A DNA stretch of 6,450 bases from NCBI GenBank assembly GCA_946479475.1, contig CAMLGG010000293.1:1-6450 (forward strand), written 5' to 3'. A program made the position numbers and the translations under genes. A model generated the notes under the pieces. It saw nothing but the letters and a program-made list of their open reading frames with translations. It was not told the origin of the DNA and searched no databases. Positions 1-6,446 of the stretch are shown here, piece by piece; the first letter of the stretch is position 1; the number at the start of each line of letters is the position of its first letter. Source of the DNA: an uncultured Ideonella sp. GTDB lineage: Bacteria; Pseudomonadota; Gammaproteobacteria; Burkholderiales; Burkholderiaceae.

Positions 1-1753
1 CCAGGATGGTCAGCGTGGCCAGGCCCAGGAAGTCGAACTTCACCAGGCCGATGGCCTCGACGTCGTCCTTGTCGTACTGGCTCACCGCCGAGTCGCTGCC
101 GGGCTGCTGGTACAGCGGGCAGAAGTCGGTGATCTTGCCCGGCGCGATGAGCACGCCGCCCGCATGCATGCCGATGTTGCGCACCATGCCCTCGACGCGC
201 GCCGCCAGCGAAAGCAGCTCGGCCACCTCCTCCTCGGCCGCCTCGCGCTGCTCTAGCTCGGGCGCCTCCTGGCGGGCGTAGATGACGCCGGGATCGGGCT
301 TCTCGGGCACCTTGGCCAGCGTCACCGTCTTGCCCGGCGGCGCCGGGATCAGCTTGGCGATCGAGTCGACATGGCCGAAGCCCATGCCCAGCACGCGGCC
401 GATGTCGCGCAAGGCGGCCTTGGCCGCCATGGTGCCGAAGGTCGCGATCTGGCTCACCGCCGGGCGACCGTACTTCTCCTTGACGTAGTCGATGACGCGG
501 TCGCGGTTGCCCTGGCAGAAGTCGACGTCGAAGTCGGGCATCGACACCCGCTCCGGGTTCAGGAAGCGCTCGAACAGCAGGTTGTACTGCAGCGGGTCGA
601 GGTCGGTGATGAGCAGCGCGTAGGCCACCAGCGAGCCGGCGCCGGAACCCCGGCCCGGCCCCACCGGGCAGCCGTTTTCCTTGGCCCACTTGATGAAGTC
701 CGACACGATCAGGAAGTAGCCCGGGAAGCCCATCTTCAGGATCGTGCCGATCTCGAACTCCAGGCGCTCCACGTAGCGCGGGCGCTCGGCATCCCGCTTC
801 GCCACGTCGGGAAACAGCAGCTCCAGCCGCCTCTCCAGGCCCTCGAAGGATTCCTGGCGGAAGAAGGCGTCGATCGGCATGGGCGTGCCGTCGGCCTGGA
901 TGGGCGTGGGGAAGTCCGGCAGGCGCGGCTTGCCCAGCACCAGCGTGAGGTTGCAGCGCTGGGCGATGGCCACCGTGTTGGCGACGGCAGAGGGGATGTC
1001 GGCGAACAGCGCCTCCATCTGCGCCTGCGTCTTGAAGTACTGCTCGCGGCCGAAGCGCTTGACGCGGCGCGGATTGGCCAGCGTCTCGCCCTCGGCGATG
1101 CATACGCGGGCTTCGTGGGCCTCGAAATCCTCCGGCGCCAGGAACTGGACCGGGTGCGTGGCCACCACCGGCAGCCCGAGCTCCGCCGCGAGCGGCACGG
1201 TGGCCCGAACGAGCGCTTCATGCTGCGGCAGGCCGGCGCGCTGAAGCTCGAGATAGAAGCGCCCGGGGAACAGGCCGGACAGCCGTTGCGCGGCCTGCCG
1301 CGCTCGAGTCTTGTCGCCGGCCAGCAGGGCCGAGCCGACGGCGCCATGCTCGGCGCCGGACACGGCGATCATCCCTTCGCCGAGCTCGGCCAGCCATTCC
1401 CAGGTGACCCAGGCTTGCGCGCGCTGCACGTTGCGCGTCCACGCGCGAGCCAGCAACTCGGAAAGGTTGAGGTAGCCCTGGCGGCTCTGGACGAGCACCA
1501 GCAGCCGGCTCGCGGCCTTGTCGCCGGCGGCCGGATCCATGGGCTCGACCCAGAGGTCGGCCCCCAGGATGGGCTTGACGCCTTTGCCGCGGCAGGCCTT
1601 GTAGAACTTGACCCCGCCGAAGAGGTTGGCGAGGTCGGTGATGCCGAGCGCGACCTGGCCATCTGCGGCCGCCGCGGCGGCCGCGTCGTCGACACGCAAG
1701 GTGCCATCGACGACGGAGAACTCGGTGTGGGTGCGCAGGTGGACGAAAGGCAT
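1..1753 (-). CDS. dnaE: DNA polymerase III alpha subunit (replicative polymerase), N-terminal 584 residues, cut by window edge
   Basis: Catalytic subunit of the chromosomal replicase, which extends primed DNA in the cytoplasm together with the beta clamp, tau and epsilon. I translated the frame by eye from the ATG at 1753 and it stays open to the window edge. About half of the usual roughly 1,150-1,180 residues is present; the rest lies to the left. The N-terminal PHP domain (about 1-275) opens with VHLRTHTEFSVVDG. The polymerase core follows, with MGFPGYFLIVSDFIKWAKENG, then GPGRGSGAGSLVAYAL from G365, then PDFDVDFC at 406-413. D407 and D409 match E. coli catalytic D401 and D403, and D574 in KFDFLGL matches D555. 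Arg7 sits where active PHP domains have a metal-binding His, as in E. coli alpha, so proofreading probably relies on DnaQ. The start matches the normal family N-terminus, but no Shine-Dalgarno is visible. An Ala run at 24-30 is unusual but in frame. The identity is secure. Confidence 0.97.
   Translation of the reverse strand, partial: MPFVHLRTHTEFSVVDGTLRVDDAAAAAAADGQVALGITDLANLFGGVKFYKACRGKGVKPILGADLWVEPMDPAAGDKAASRLLVLVQSRQGYLNLSELLARAWTRNVQRAQAWVTWEWLAELGEGMIAVSGAEHGAVGSALLAGDKTRARQAAQRLSGLFPGRFYLELQRAGLPQHEALVRATVPLAAELGLPVVATHPVQFLAPEDFEAHEARVCIAEGETLANPRRVKRFGREQYFKTQAQMEALFADIPSAVANTVAIAQRCNLTLVLGKPRLPDFPTPIQADGTPMPIDAFFRQESFEGLERRLELLFPDVAKRDAERPRYVERLEFEIGTILKMGFPGYFLIVSDFIKWAKENGCPVGPGRGSGAGSLVAYALLITDLDPLQYNLLFERFLNPERVSMPDFDVDFCQGNRDRVIDYVKEKYGRPAVSQIATFGTMAAKAALRDIGRVLGMGFGHVDSIAKLIPAPPGKTVTLAKVPEKPDPGVIYARQEAPELEQREAAEEEVAELLSLAARVEGMVRNIGMHAGGVLIAPGKITDFCPLYQQPGSDSAVSQYDKDDVEAIGLVKFDFLGLATLTIL
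1665..1684. repeat. 20-bp perfect palindrome inside dnaE
   Basis: These 20 bases equal their own reverse complement and contain two overlapping GCGGCCGC units around a central CCGCGG. On the minus strand they encode most of a run of seven alanines (residues 24-30 of DnaE) in the PHP domain, just after the first metal-site segment. It probably arises from alternating GCG and GCC alanine codons rather than being a functional site. Confidence 0.9.
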
Positions 1754-1758
1754 GCGGC

Positions 1759-1764
1759 ATTCTA
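1759..1764 (-). promoter_or_regulatory. -10-like hexamer TAGAAT just upstream of dnaE
   Basis: The minus strand reads TAGAAT, five of six matches to the sigma-70 -10 consensus, followed by only five bases before the dnaE ATG at 1753. Transcription starting six or seven bases after the hexamer would begin at or beside the start codon, giving a leaderless mRNA. The lack of a GGAG-type ribosome binding site fits that. Against it, no good TTGACA-like -35 lies 16-18 bases upstream, where the sequence is GC-rich. The call rests on a single short motif. Confidence 0.33.
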
Positions 1765-1786
1765 CGAACCGCCCTTCGTCCACCCG

Positions 1787-1816
1787 GCGCGAAGAGGCCC
1801 CCCGGGGCCTCCGCGC
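1787..1816 (-). terminator. GC-rich hairpin after the propeller gene; possible terminator without a U-tract
   Basis: In the transcript sense a seven-pair stem (GAGGCCC with GGGCCTC, four-base loop) is extended by GCGCG pairing with CGCGC across a two-base TT bulge, giving about 12 pairs in all. It begins four bases after the TAA stop of the propeller gene and ends 33 bases before dnaE. There is only TT inside the bulge and no T-run after the stem, so it is not a canonical intrinsic terminator. It could stall polymerase, protect an mRNA 3' end, or be a chance product of the base composition. Confidence 0.4.
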
Positions 1817-1819
1817 GGC

Positions 1820-3400
1820 TTATTGAGCGCAGGCCCCGATCGCTATGTCGGCCGGGGAACCGGTGCCGTCGACCTGCTCCTGGGTGAGCGTGACGCAGAC
1901 CTTGTCCGACTGCACGCCCGCGGCACTCACGATCAGCTGGTGGGTCCCGGCCGGCGTGCCTTTCTTCAGCGTCAGCTTGGTCGTGGTCGACTTCTTCATC
2001 TGGATGCCGGTCTTCTTCCAGCCGTACGTGCGGGCGTAGCGGACCTTGCCGCCCGACGACAGGCTGACGATCGGATAGTTCTCGTCGCACTCGGCGTCAT
2101 CGCCGTAGCCGGCGCCGGCGGAGACGCCGTTCAGGCGAACGCCGGTCAGCGTGAAGACGCCGTTGCCGTCATAGTGCAGCGCCTCGGGCAGCGGCCGGGC
2201 CTTCCTCGGCGCCTTGCCGTCCGGCGTGTAGATCCAGACATCGCCGGTGCCGTAGGTGAACATCAGCTGGCCGGTGGGCAGCATCAGCATGCGCGTCACG
2301 AAGGCCGGGTCGCTGATGGTCACCGGCAACGGCGGGTCGATGGCGTTCATCTTGCCGACCGACGGGTCGTAGTCGAACAGCTGGGTCGGTCCCTGGAACA
2401 GGCCCTTGGTCGGGCCCGCATCGGCCGACACGATGATGTGGCCGTTCGGCAGCGCGGCGGCGGGCGCATCGTCGGAGCCGAACAACGCCTTGTTGCCGTT
2501 GAGCATGCCCATGATGTCGGGGCCCGGCACCCAGGTGTTCGTGCCGGCCAGGTAGGTCGCCGTGTGGCCGGTGGCCCCGGTGTAGAAGACCGCGCCGCGC
2601 TTGTCGTCGGTGCGCATTGCCAGGGCGGCGCCCAGCTCGTAGCCCATGGCCGGGCTGCTCAGCTGCGGGATGCTGCCGTTGGCAGAACCGTCGCTAGGGC
2701 TGCGGCCCGACCAGGCGTTGGTCTTCGGGTCGTACACCTCGGCGTAGGCACCGCCCGTCGAGATGCTCTGGAACAGGTCATAGGTCATGACCTTGCCGTC
2801 GGGCAGCTTGACCCAGGTCTCCTCGTCGCTGCGGTCGTTGTAGAACTTCTGCGGGCCGGTCGACCAGGTGCGGCTCTTCAGGTCGAAGACATAGGAGTTG
2901 CGGGTCGACAGCGAGCCAGCCAGGATCTTGTCGTGGTCGAGCAGCATCGAGGGCACGTCGCCGTAGCGTGCCTCCGGGTGGTTCGGGATGGGCGTCCACT
3001 TGTCCTTCAACGTGTCGTAGGTCTCGCCCGTGTTGGTCCAGTTGGCCTCGAGGTTCGGGCCGCTGTACTCGCCACCCAGCACCCACAGGTTGCCGTCGCG
3101 GGTGACGTGGCTGGCGAAATAGATGCGGTTGGTGCCCATCGGCGTCACCGTCGACCAGGTGCCGTCGACGTAGCTGCCGTCGGCTGCGGGCGTGAGCTTG
3201 AGCCAGATGTTGCCGGGGTTGTCGTACGAGTGCGCGAGCACCGTCCCGTCGGTCAGCAGCAGCATCGTCTCGGCGCTGTTGGGCGGGAGGTTGGTCAGTT
3301 GCGTCCAGGTCGCTGCCTGTGCCACCGGTGTCAGCGCAAGCGCTGCGGCGGCGGCTAGCAGTCGTCTTTTGGTCTTGGGGGCCAGGAAAGCTGGGGACAT
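1820..3400 (-). CDS. Secreted kelch/galactose-oxidase-like seven-bladed beta-propeller with C-terminal E-set domain
   Basis: A 526-residue exported protein of unknown substrate. The ATG at 3400 is preferred because GGAG lies eight bases upstream and it gives a compact signal peptide: KTKRR at 9-13, a hydrophobic Ala/Leu stretch at 14-23, and a likely cut after AQA at residue 29. A GTG at 3421 would add seven residues. The body repeats a strand-turn unit of the LPDGKV type seven times, near residues 47-57, 98-109, 151-162, 196-206, 258-274, 313-325 and 370-382. These are often separated by Y-x-x-D-x-x-x-x-x-W segments (170-179, 223-230), which fits seven kelch blades. From about 415 an Ig-like E-set domain follows, with GYGDDAECDENYP and RYARTYGW, typical of the galactose-oxidase C-terminus. 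Where galactose oxidase has its copper-ligand Tyr-His pair, this protein has F367-V368, so oxidase chemistry is unlikely. Three cysteines lie near the C-terminus. A binding or adhesion role is a guess. Confidence 0.9.
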   Translation of the reverse strand: MSPAFLAPKTKRRLLAAAAALALTPVAQAATWTQLTNLPPNSAETMLLLTDGTVLAHSYDNPGNIWLKLTPAADGSYVDGTWSTVTPMGTNRIYFASHVTRDGNLWVLGGEYSGPNLEANWTNTGETYDTLKDKWTPIPNHPEARYGDVPSMLLDHDKILAGSLSTRNSYVFDLKSRTWSTGPQKFYNDRSDEETWVKLPDGKVMTYDLFQSISTGGAYAEVYDPKTNAWSGRSPSDGSANGSIPQLSSPAMGYELGAALAMRTDDKRGAVFYTGATGHTATYLAGTNTWVPGPDIMGMLNGNKALFGSDDAPAAALPNGHIIVSADAGPTKGLFQGPTQLFDYDPSVGKMNAIDPPLPVTISDPAFVTRMLMLPTGQLMFTYGTGDVWIYTPDGKAPRKARPLPEALHYDGNGVFTLTGVRLNGVSAGAGYGDDAECDENYPIVSLSSGGKVRYARTYGWKKTGIQMKKSTTTKLTLKKGTPAGTHQLIVSAAGVQSDKVCVTLTQEQVDGTGSPADIAIGACAQ

Positions 3401-3458
3401 CGCGTGGACTCCATCGCCCACCGGCGGGCGGGCTTGTTGAGGAGGAACCGTCCACGCG
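3401..3458 (-). repeat. 9-bp inverted repeat flanking the propeller gene's translation start region
   Basis: CGCGTGGAC (3458-3450 on the minus strand) is the exact reverse complement of GTCCACGCG (3409-3401), with 40 bases between them. The second arm ends at the base before the ATG and overlaps the Shine-Dalgarno. In mRNA the arms could form a nine-pair, GC-rich stem that hides the start region. The loop also contains TCCTCC, which could pair with the GGAG. The repeat is directly visible; the regulatory role is inferred. Confidence 0.55.
3409..3412 (-). promoter_or_regulatory. Shine-Dalgarno GGAG that decides the propeller gene start
   Basis: GGAG lies eight bases before the ATG at 3400, ideal spacing, while nothing comparable precedes the in-frame GTG at 3421. 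The downstream arm of a 9-bp inverted repeat begins at its last G and fills the whole spacer up to the ATG. Confidence 0.65.
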
Positions 3459-3464
3459 GAACGG

Positions 3465-3494
3465 AAAAGGCCCGCGCGGACGACCGGGCGGGCC
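3465..3494 (-). terminator. Intrinsic terminator downstream of the metallopeptidase gene
   Basis: In the transcript sense GGCCCGC and GCGGGCC form a perfect seven-pair stem around a 12-base loop, followed directly by TTTT. It lies 57 bases after the TAG stop at 3553-3551, so it most simply ends the metallopeptidase transcript. On the plus strand there is no T-run, so it is one-directional. It also lies 65 bases before the propeller start. If that gene's promoter lies further upstream in this gap, the same hairpin would sit in its leader as an attenuator. Confidence 0.75.
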
Positions 3495-3500
3495 AGTATC

Positions 3501-3531
3501 GATGGGTGACGGGACTTTGTTTCGCCCCATC
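3501..3531 (-). repeat. GATGGG...CCCATC inverted repeat in the gap before the propeller gene
   Basis: Six-base arms (GATGGG at 3501-3506 and CCCATC at 3526-3531) enclose 19 bases that include an AT-richer patch, GAAACAAAG on the minus strand. That patch stands out from the surrounding GC-rich DNA. A weak -10-like GATACT follows on the minus strand at 3502-3497, with GAAACA about 17 bases before it. This could be an operator or a promoter for the propeller gene, possibly for an alternative sigma factor, but no known motif is matched with confidence. Confidence 0.35.
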
Positions 3532-3550
3532 CCTAGAGTGCAGGAACGCG

Positions 3551-6352
3551 CTACACGTTGCTGCGCTGCAGCGGAGCGGACAGGACTGCGCGAAGCGTCT
3601 CGGCACTGTCCATCACATGTGCGCGCGCCTCGGGCGAGAGGTCGCCGCGGCGGCTCGCGGCCTGCAGGCGATCCAGCAGTTGCCGGGCCTCGACTCGCAG
3701 CAGCCCGCGCGCATCGGCACGGCTGTTGGACGATGGTCTCAGGAGCAGGTTGGCCAGGCGCGTGAGGTGCTCGCGCTGCAGGTCGCGGCGCGCCGAAGGG
3801 ATGTCACCCTTGCCGTTGAGCTCCGACCAGATGTCTCGCGTGAGGCGGCCGTAGAGGTCCGAAAGGCCGAACGCATCGCGCGGGGACGCTGCCTTGGACT
3901 GGGCATCGAGCAGGCGCGCCGCGAGCGTCTCGCTCATCAGCTGGTTGAGCAGTGCTCGCTGCAGGTCCAGCATGATCGCGTCGAGCGAGAAGTCCGTGGG
4001 GATGGGCTCGCTGCCGCCGAAGCGCTCGAGATAGTCCGGCGCGAGCTTGCGGGCGAGCGCCGGAGAGACGCGGAAGCTGCCCGCCGAGAGGAAGTTCTGC
4101 GCCAGCGTGTCCAGGGCCTCGCGCTGCATGGCGGCCGGCACGGGCGTCAGCGGGTCGCGGCCGGAGCCGGGGTAGTCCCGCAGCGTGCGCAGGCCGCCGA
4201 TCTGCCGGGCGAGCACACCGGCCGCGCGAGTGGCATCGCGCAGGGCATAGGCCAGGGCTCGCCGCAGGACCGCGTAGTCCTCGGTGGGCTTCAGCGTGCG
4301 CGTCTCCTGGCGCTGGAACAAGTCGTGCGCGATCGCGATGCGCTTCTTCGCGAAGACCAGCGGGTCGTCGCCGAGGTCGAACACGAGCGACTCCGGATCC
4401 AGGCCGAGCAGGTTGTCCTCGTCGGTGCCGAAGGCCAGCACCGGCTCGGGCGAGCGGGCGGCGATGGCCTTGAGCTCGGCTTCCTGGTCCTTCGCGGGCA
4501 TGCCTTCGGGCAGCGGCTTGTAGGCGTACTCGATGGCCCAGTAGTCGTAGGGGCCGAGCGTCGTCTGGAAAGGGGCCGGGGTGGGCGCGCCGGGGGCGCC
4601 GAGGTTCACCGGCGCGTACTCCATCACCGAGCCCGCCAGGCTGTGGGTGTGGGTGAACTCCGGGTCGGACAGTTGCCGGTCGCTGTAGATGCGCGAAGAG
4701 CGGAAGTTGTGCCGCAGGCCGAGCGTGTGACCCACCTCGTGCATGGTCACGTCGAAGAGATAGGCCTGGACGAAGGCGTCCGCCTCGGGGCTGTCGGGAT
4801 CGATGTCGCCACGCGACTCCAGCACGTCGAGCGCGTAGCCGAGCTGCTCGTTCGCGAGCTCGCCGAACTGGCAGCGCAGCGCGTCTTCGCCGTACTGCGA
4901 AAGCGTGGCCAGCTGGGCCCCACCGTCGGACTGCAGCAGCGTGGCCGCATCCGCCATCGGGCTGCCGGAGAGGATCTGCGCCCGCACGTTGCGCCGGTCG
5001 CGCGAGGAAAGGCTCTCGATACCGATGTCCGCATCGAGGATCTCGCCGGTGCGCGGGTCGATGTGGCTCGGCCCGATGGCGCCGAAGGCGGGGTCGGCGT
5101 TGGTCATCCAGCGGATCGAGGCGACATGCAGGTCCAGCGTGTCGAACTTGGCGTCGTCGGGCTGCTGCCGGACGACCAGCGCGTTCTTGAAGCCGATTCG
5201 CTCGAAGGCGGCATTCCAGGCGAGGACGCCGCGGGTGATGGTGTCGCGGTACTTCAGCGGCACGTCGCGGTCGAGCCAGAAGGTGATGGGCCGCACGGGC
5301 TCCGACAGCGGGGCCGACGGGTCTTTCTTCTCCAGGCGCCAGCGCCGCACGTAATGCCGGTTGGGACTGCGGGCGGAGTCGTTGCCGAAATCGCTGACGG
5401 TGGTGGTGAAGTAGCCCACCCGCGCGTCCGCACGCCGCGGCGTCATCGGCTGGGCCGGGAGCGCGGCCAGCGAGTAGTGCAGGCCGAGGAACATGCTGCG
5501 CGGGTCGGGCAGCGTGCCGGGCATGATCGGCGCCGGCACATTGGGCGGCGCGCCGGGCGCGGCGGCCGACAGGCTGCCGGTGGCGAAATGCAGGTTCAGC
5601 TCGAGCGAGAGTTCATCGGGCGCGCTGCGCACGGCGACGAAAGCCGAATTGCGCGGGTCGAGGTTGTAGTTCTGCCGGTAGGTGCGCTGCAGGTTGATGC
5701 CCAGCCCGAGCAGGTCGGTGACGAAGATGTTGTTGGCCTCGATCAGCACGGCCTTCGAATCCGGGTGCGGAAGGCTGGCCACCGGCGTCGCCCCGAGCAG
5801 GCTGTCCGAGAAGGCGCTGGCAACCGAACGGGCCTCGGGCGAACCGCTGGCAGCGAGGTAGCGCTCGTTACGCGCCACCAGCAGCACCTGGTTGTGCTGG
5901 CGGCGGAACTCGACGATCTGCGGGCGCCCCCAGGGCTGGTAGCCCAGCATGCTGCCGCCGAAGATGGCCCGTTCACCGATGCCGCGCGCCAGCTTGGGCG
6001 ACAGGAACATCGGCTTGTCGAAGTCGTCGGGCTTGAGCTCGAACCAGACCTTCTCGTCCTTCTGCCACACCGCCAGCAAGCCTTCGCTGCGCCGGGCGTC
6101 CTTGATCACGGTGGCGAAGGCCGGCGGCGAGCCGGCTGCCGGCGCGGCCGGGGGGCTGGCTGCCGGATGCTTCGCGGGCGCCGAAGCTGCGGAGCCGGGT
6201 GCGCTCGCGGCCGCCGCCGCAGGCTCTGCCGCCGCGGCCGCCACGGTGGGGGCCGCCGCCGGCACGTTCGCACAGCCGGCGAGGCCGAGCAGGAGGCCGC
6301 CGGACGACAGTGACATCAGGACGGCACGGGCACGGGAGGAGGACGAGGGCAT
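3551..6352 (-). CDS. Predicted lipoprotein zinc-dependent metallopeptidase (DUF5117/DUF4953-type)
   Basis: A 933-residue predicted peptidase exported and lipid-anchored to the cell envelope; its substrate is unknown. The N-terminus is a lipoprotein signal: Arg at 7 and 9, a hydrophobic stretch, and the lipobox LAGC with the modified Cys at 27. An Ala/Pro/Ser linker (about 28-80) follows, then a conserved region starting SEGLLAVWQKDEKVWFEL and a segment around NLDPRNSAF that I assign to the DUF5117 type. The catalytic motif HEVGHTLGLRH gives H538, H542 and H548 as zinc ligands and E539 as the general base, with a candidate Met-turn, SVMEY, at M577. This is a complete metzincin-like site, so the enzyme looks active. 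The rest, to residue 933, resembles the helical C-terminal part of this family (DUF4953). The ATG at 6352 is required for the signal peptide, yet no clear Shine-Dalgarno precedes it. It ends in TAG, followed by the terminator at 3465-3494. Domain names are from memory; the zinc site is directly visible. Confidence 0.93.
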   Translation of the reverse strand: MPSSSSRARAVLMSLSSGGLLLGLAGCANVPAAAPTVAAAAAEPAAAAASAPGSAASAPAKHPAASPPAAPAAGSPPAFATVIKDARRSEGLLAVWQKDEKVWFELKPDDFDKPMFLSPKLARGIGERAIFGGSMLGYQPWGRPQIVEFRRQHNQVLLVARNERYLAASGSPEARSVASAFSDSLLGATPVASLPHPDSKAVLIEANNIFVTDLLGLGINLQRTYRQNYNLDPRNSAFVAVRSAPDELSLELNLHFATGSLSAAAPGAPPNVPAPIMPGTLPDPRSMFLGLHYSLAALPAQPMTPRRADARVGYFTTTVSDFGNDSARSPNRHYVRRWRLEKKDPSAPLSEPVRPITFWLDRDVPLKYRDTITRGVLAWNAAFERIGFKNALVVRQQPDDAKFDTLDLHVASIRWMTNADPAFGAIGPSHIDPRTGEILDADIGIESLSSRDRRNVRAQILSGSPMADAATLLQSDGGAQLATLSQYGEDALRCQFGELANEQLGYALDVLESRGDIDPDSPEADAFVQAYLFDVTMHEVGHTLGLRHNFRSSRIYSDRQLSDPEFTHTHSLAGSVMEYAPVNLGAPGAPTPAPFQTTLGPYDYWAIEYAYKPLPEGMPAKDQEAELKAIAARSPEPVLAFGTDEDNLLGLDPESLVFDLGDDPLVFAKKRIAIAHDLFQRQETRTLKPTEDYAVLRRALAYALRDATRAAGVLARQIGGLRTLRDYPGSGRDPLTPVPAAMQREALDTLAQNFLSAGSFRVSPALARKLAPDYLERFGGSEPIPTDFSLDAIMLDLQRALLNQLMSETLAARLLDAQSKAASPRDAFGLSDLYGRLTRDIWSELNGKGDIPSARRDLQREHLTRLANLLLRPSSNSRADARGLLRVEARQLLDRLQAASRRGDLSPEARAHVMDSAETLRAVLSAPLQRSNV

Positions 6353-6380
6353 GGAGCGCGAAGTCGGTGGACGAAAGAGC

Positions 6381-6409
6381 GTCGCGGCACCCCGCAGGGG
6401 TGCCGCGAC
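6381..6409 (-). terminator. 13-bp perfect hairpin 28 bases upstream of the metallopeptidase; terminator or leader attenuator
   Basis: GTCGCGGCACCCC and its exact reverse complement are separated by only three bases, giving a very stable 13-pair stem. On the minus strand it is followed by GCTCTTTCG, a short, imperfect T-rich tail; on the plus strand there is none. It either terminates a minus-strand gene beyond the right edge, or lies in the 5' leader of the metallopeptidase mRNA if that gene's promoter is further right. The window does not decide between these. Confidence 0.5.
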
Positions 6410-6414
6410 GGCGG

Positions 6415-6446
6415 ATCGTGCAACGATTGTGCCGCCGGTGGCGGCA
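6415..6446 (-). promoter_or_regulatory. Possible promoter/operator region upstream of the metallopeptidase
   Basis: Two small inverted repeats adjoin here: ATCGT-GCA-ACGAT at 6415-6427 and TGCCGCC-GGT-GGCGGCA at 6430-6446. On the minus strand they border CACAAT (6431-6426), a -10-like hexamer of the kind seen in GC-rich proteobacteria. A -35 at normal spacing would fall at the very edge of the window or just outside it. If real, transcription would start near 6420, so the hairpin at 6381-6409 would be in the leader. The evidence is weak. Confidence 0.22.

Noticed and set aside
1753..1760. ATG at 1760 on the minus strand as an alternative dnaE start
   Set aside because: It is seven bases upstream and therefore out of frame with DnaE; the ATG at 1753 gives the usual family N-terminus.
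1218..2090. 290-codon minus-strand frame spanning the end of the propeller gene and the start of dnaE
   Set aside because: Out of frame with both genes and Arg-rich throughout; it covers the stop of one gene and the start of the next without any conserved segment.
371..3358. 995-codon open frame on the plus strand
   Set aside because: It lies antisense to dnaE and the propeller gene and runs straight across the gap between them. Its product is a low-complexity mix of Arg, Ala, Val, His, Gln and Gly with no recognisable domain. Long antisense frames are expected where third codon positions are almost all G/C, and the minus-strand genes have clear homology.
3401..3421. GTG at 3421 as the propeller gene start
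   Set aside because: No ribosome binding site precedes it and it would place seven extra residues before an already complete signal peptide; the ATG at 3400 has GGAG at eight bases.
3436..3447. GAGGAGG on the plus strand resembling a Shine-Dalgarno
   Set aside because: No start codon follows at suitable spacing on the plus strand and no plausible plus-strand gene exists there.
2778..3530. 250-codon minus-strand frame over the 5' end of the propeller gene
   Set aside because: It is a shifted frame of the propeller gene, begins upstream of the terminator, and has a Pro/Arg/Gln-rich sequence without a signal peptide or domain.
6110..6260. GC-rich repetitive stretch near the right end
   Set aside because: It encodes the Ala/Pro/Ser linker after the lipobox; the repetition follows from repeated Ala and Pro codons and no regular unit is visible.
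3404..6313. 969-codon open frame on the plus strand
   Set aside because: It is antisense to the metallopeptidase and also crosses the terminator and non-coding gap at 3401-3550. It has the same Arg/Val/Gly/Gln-rich composition and no domain. The opposite strand encodes a lipobox and a perfect zinc-site motif.
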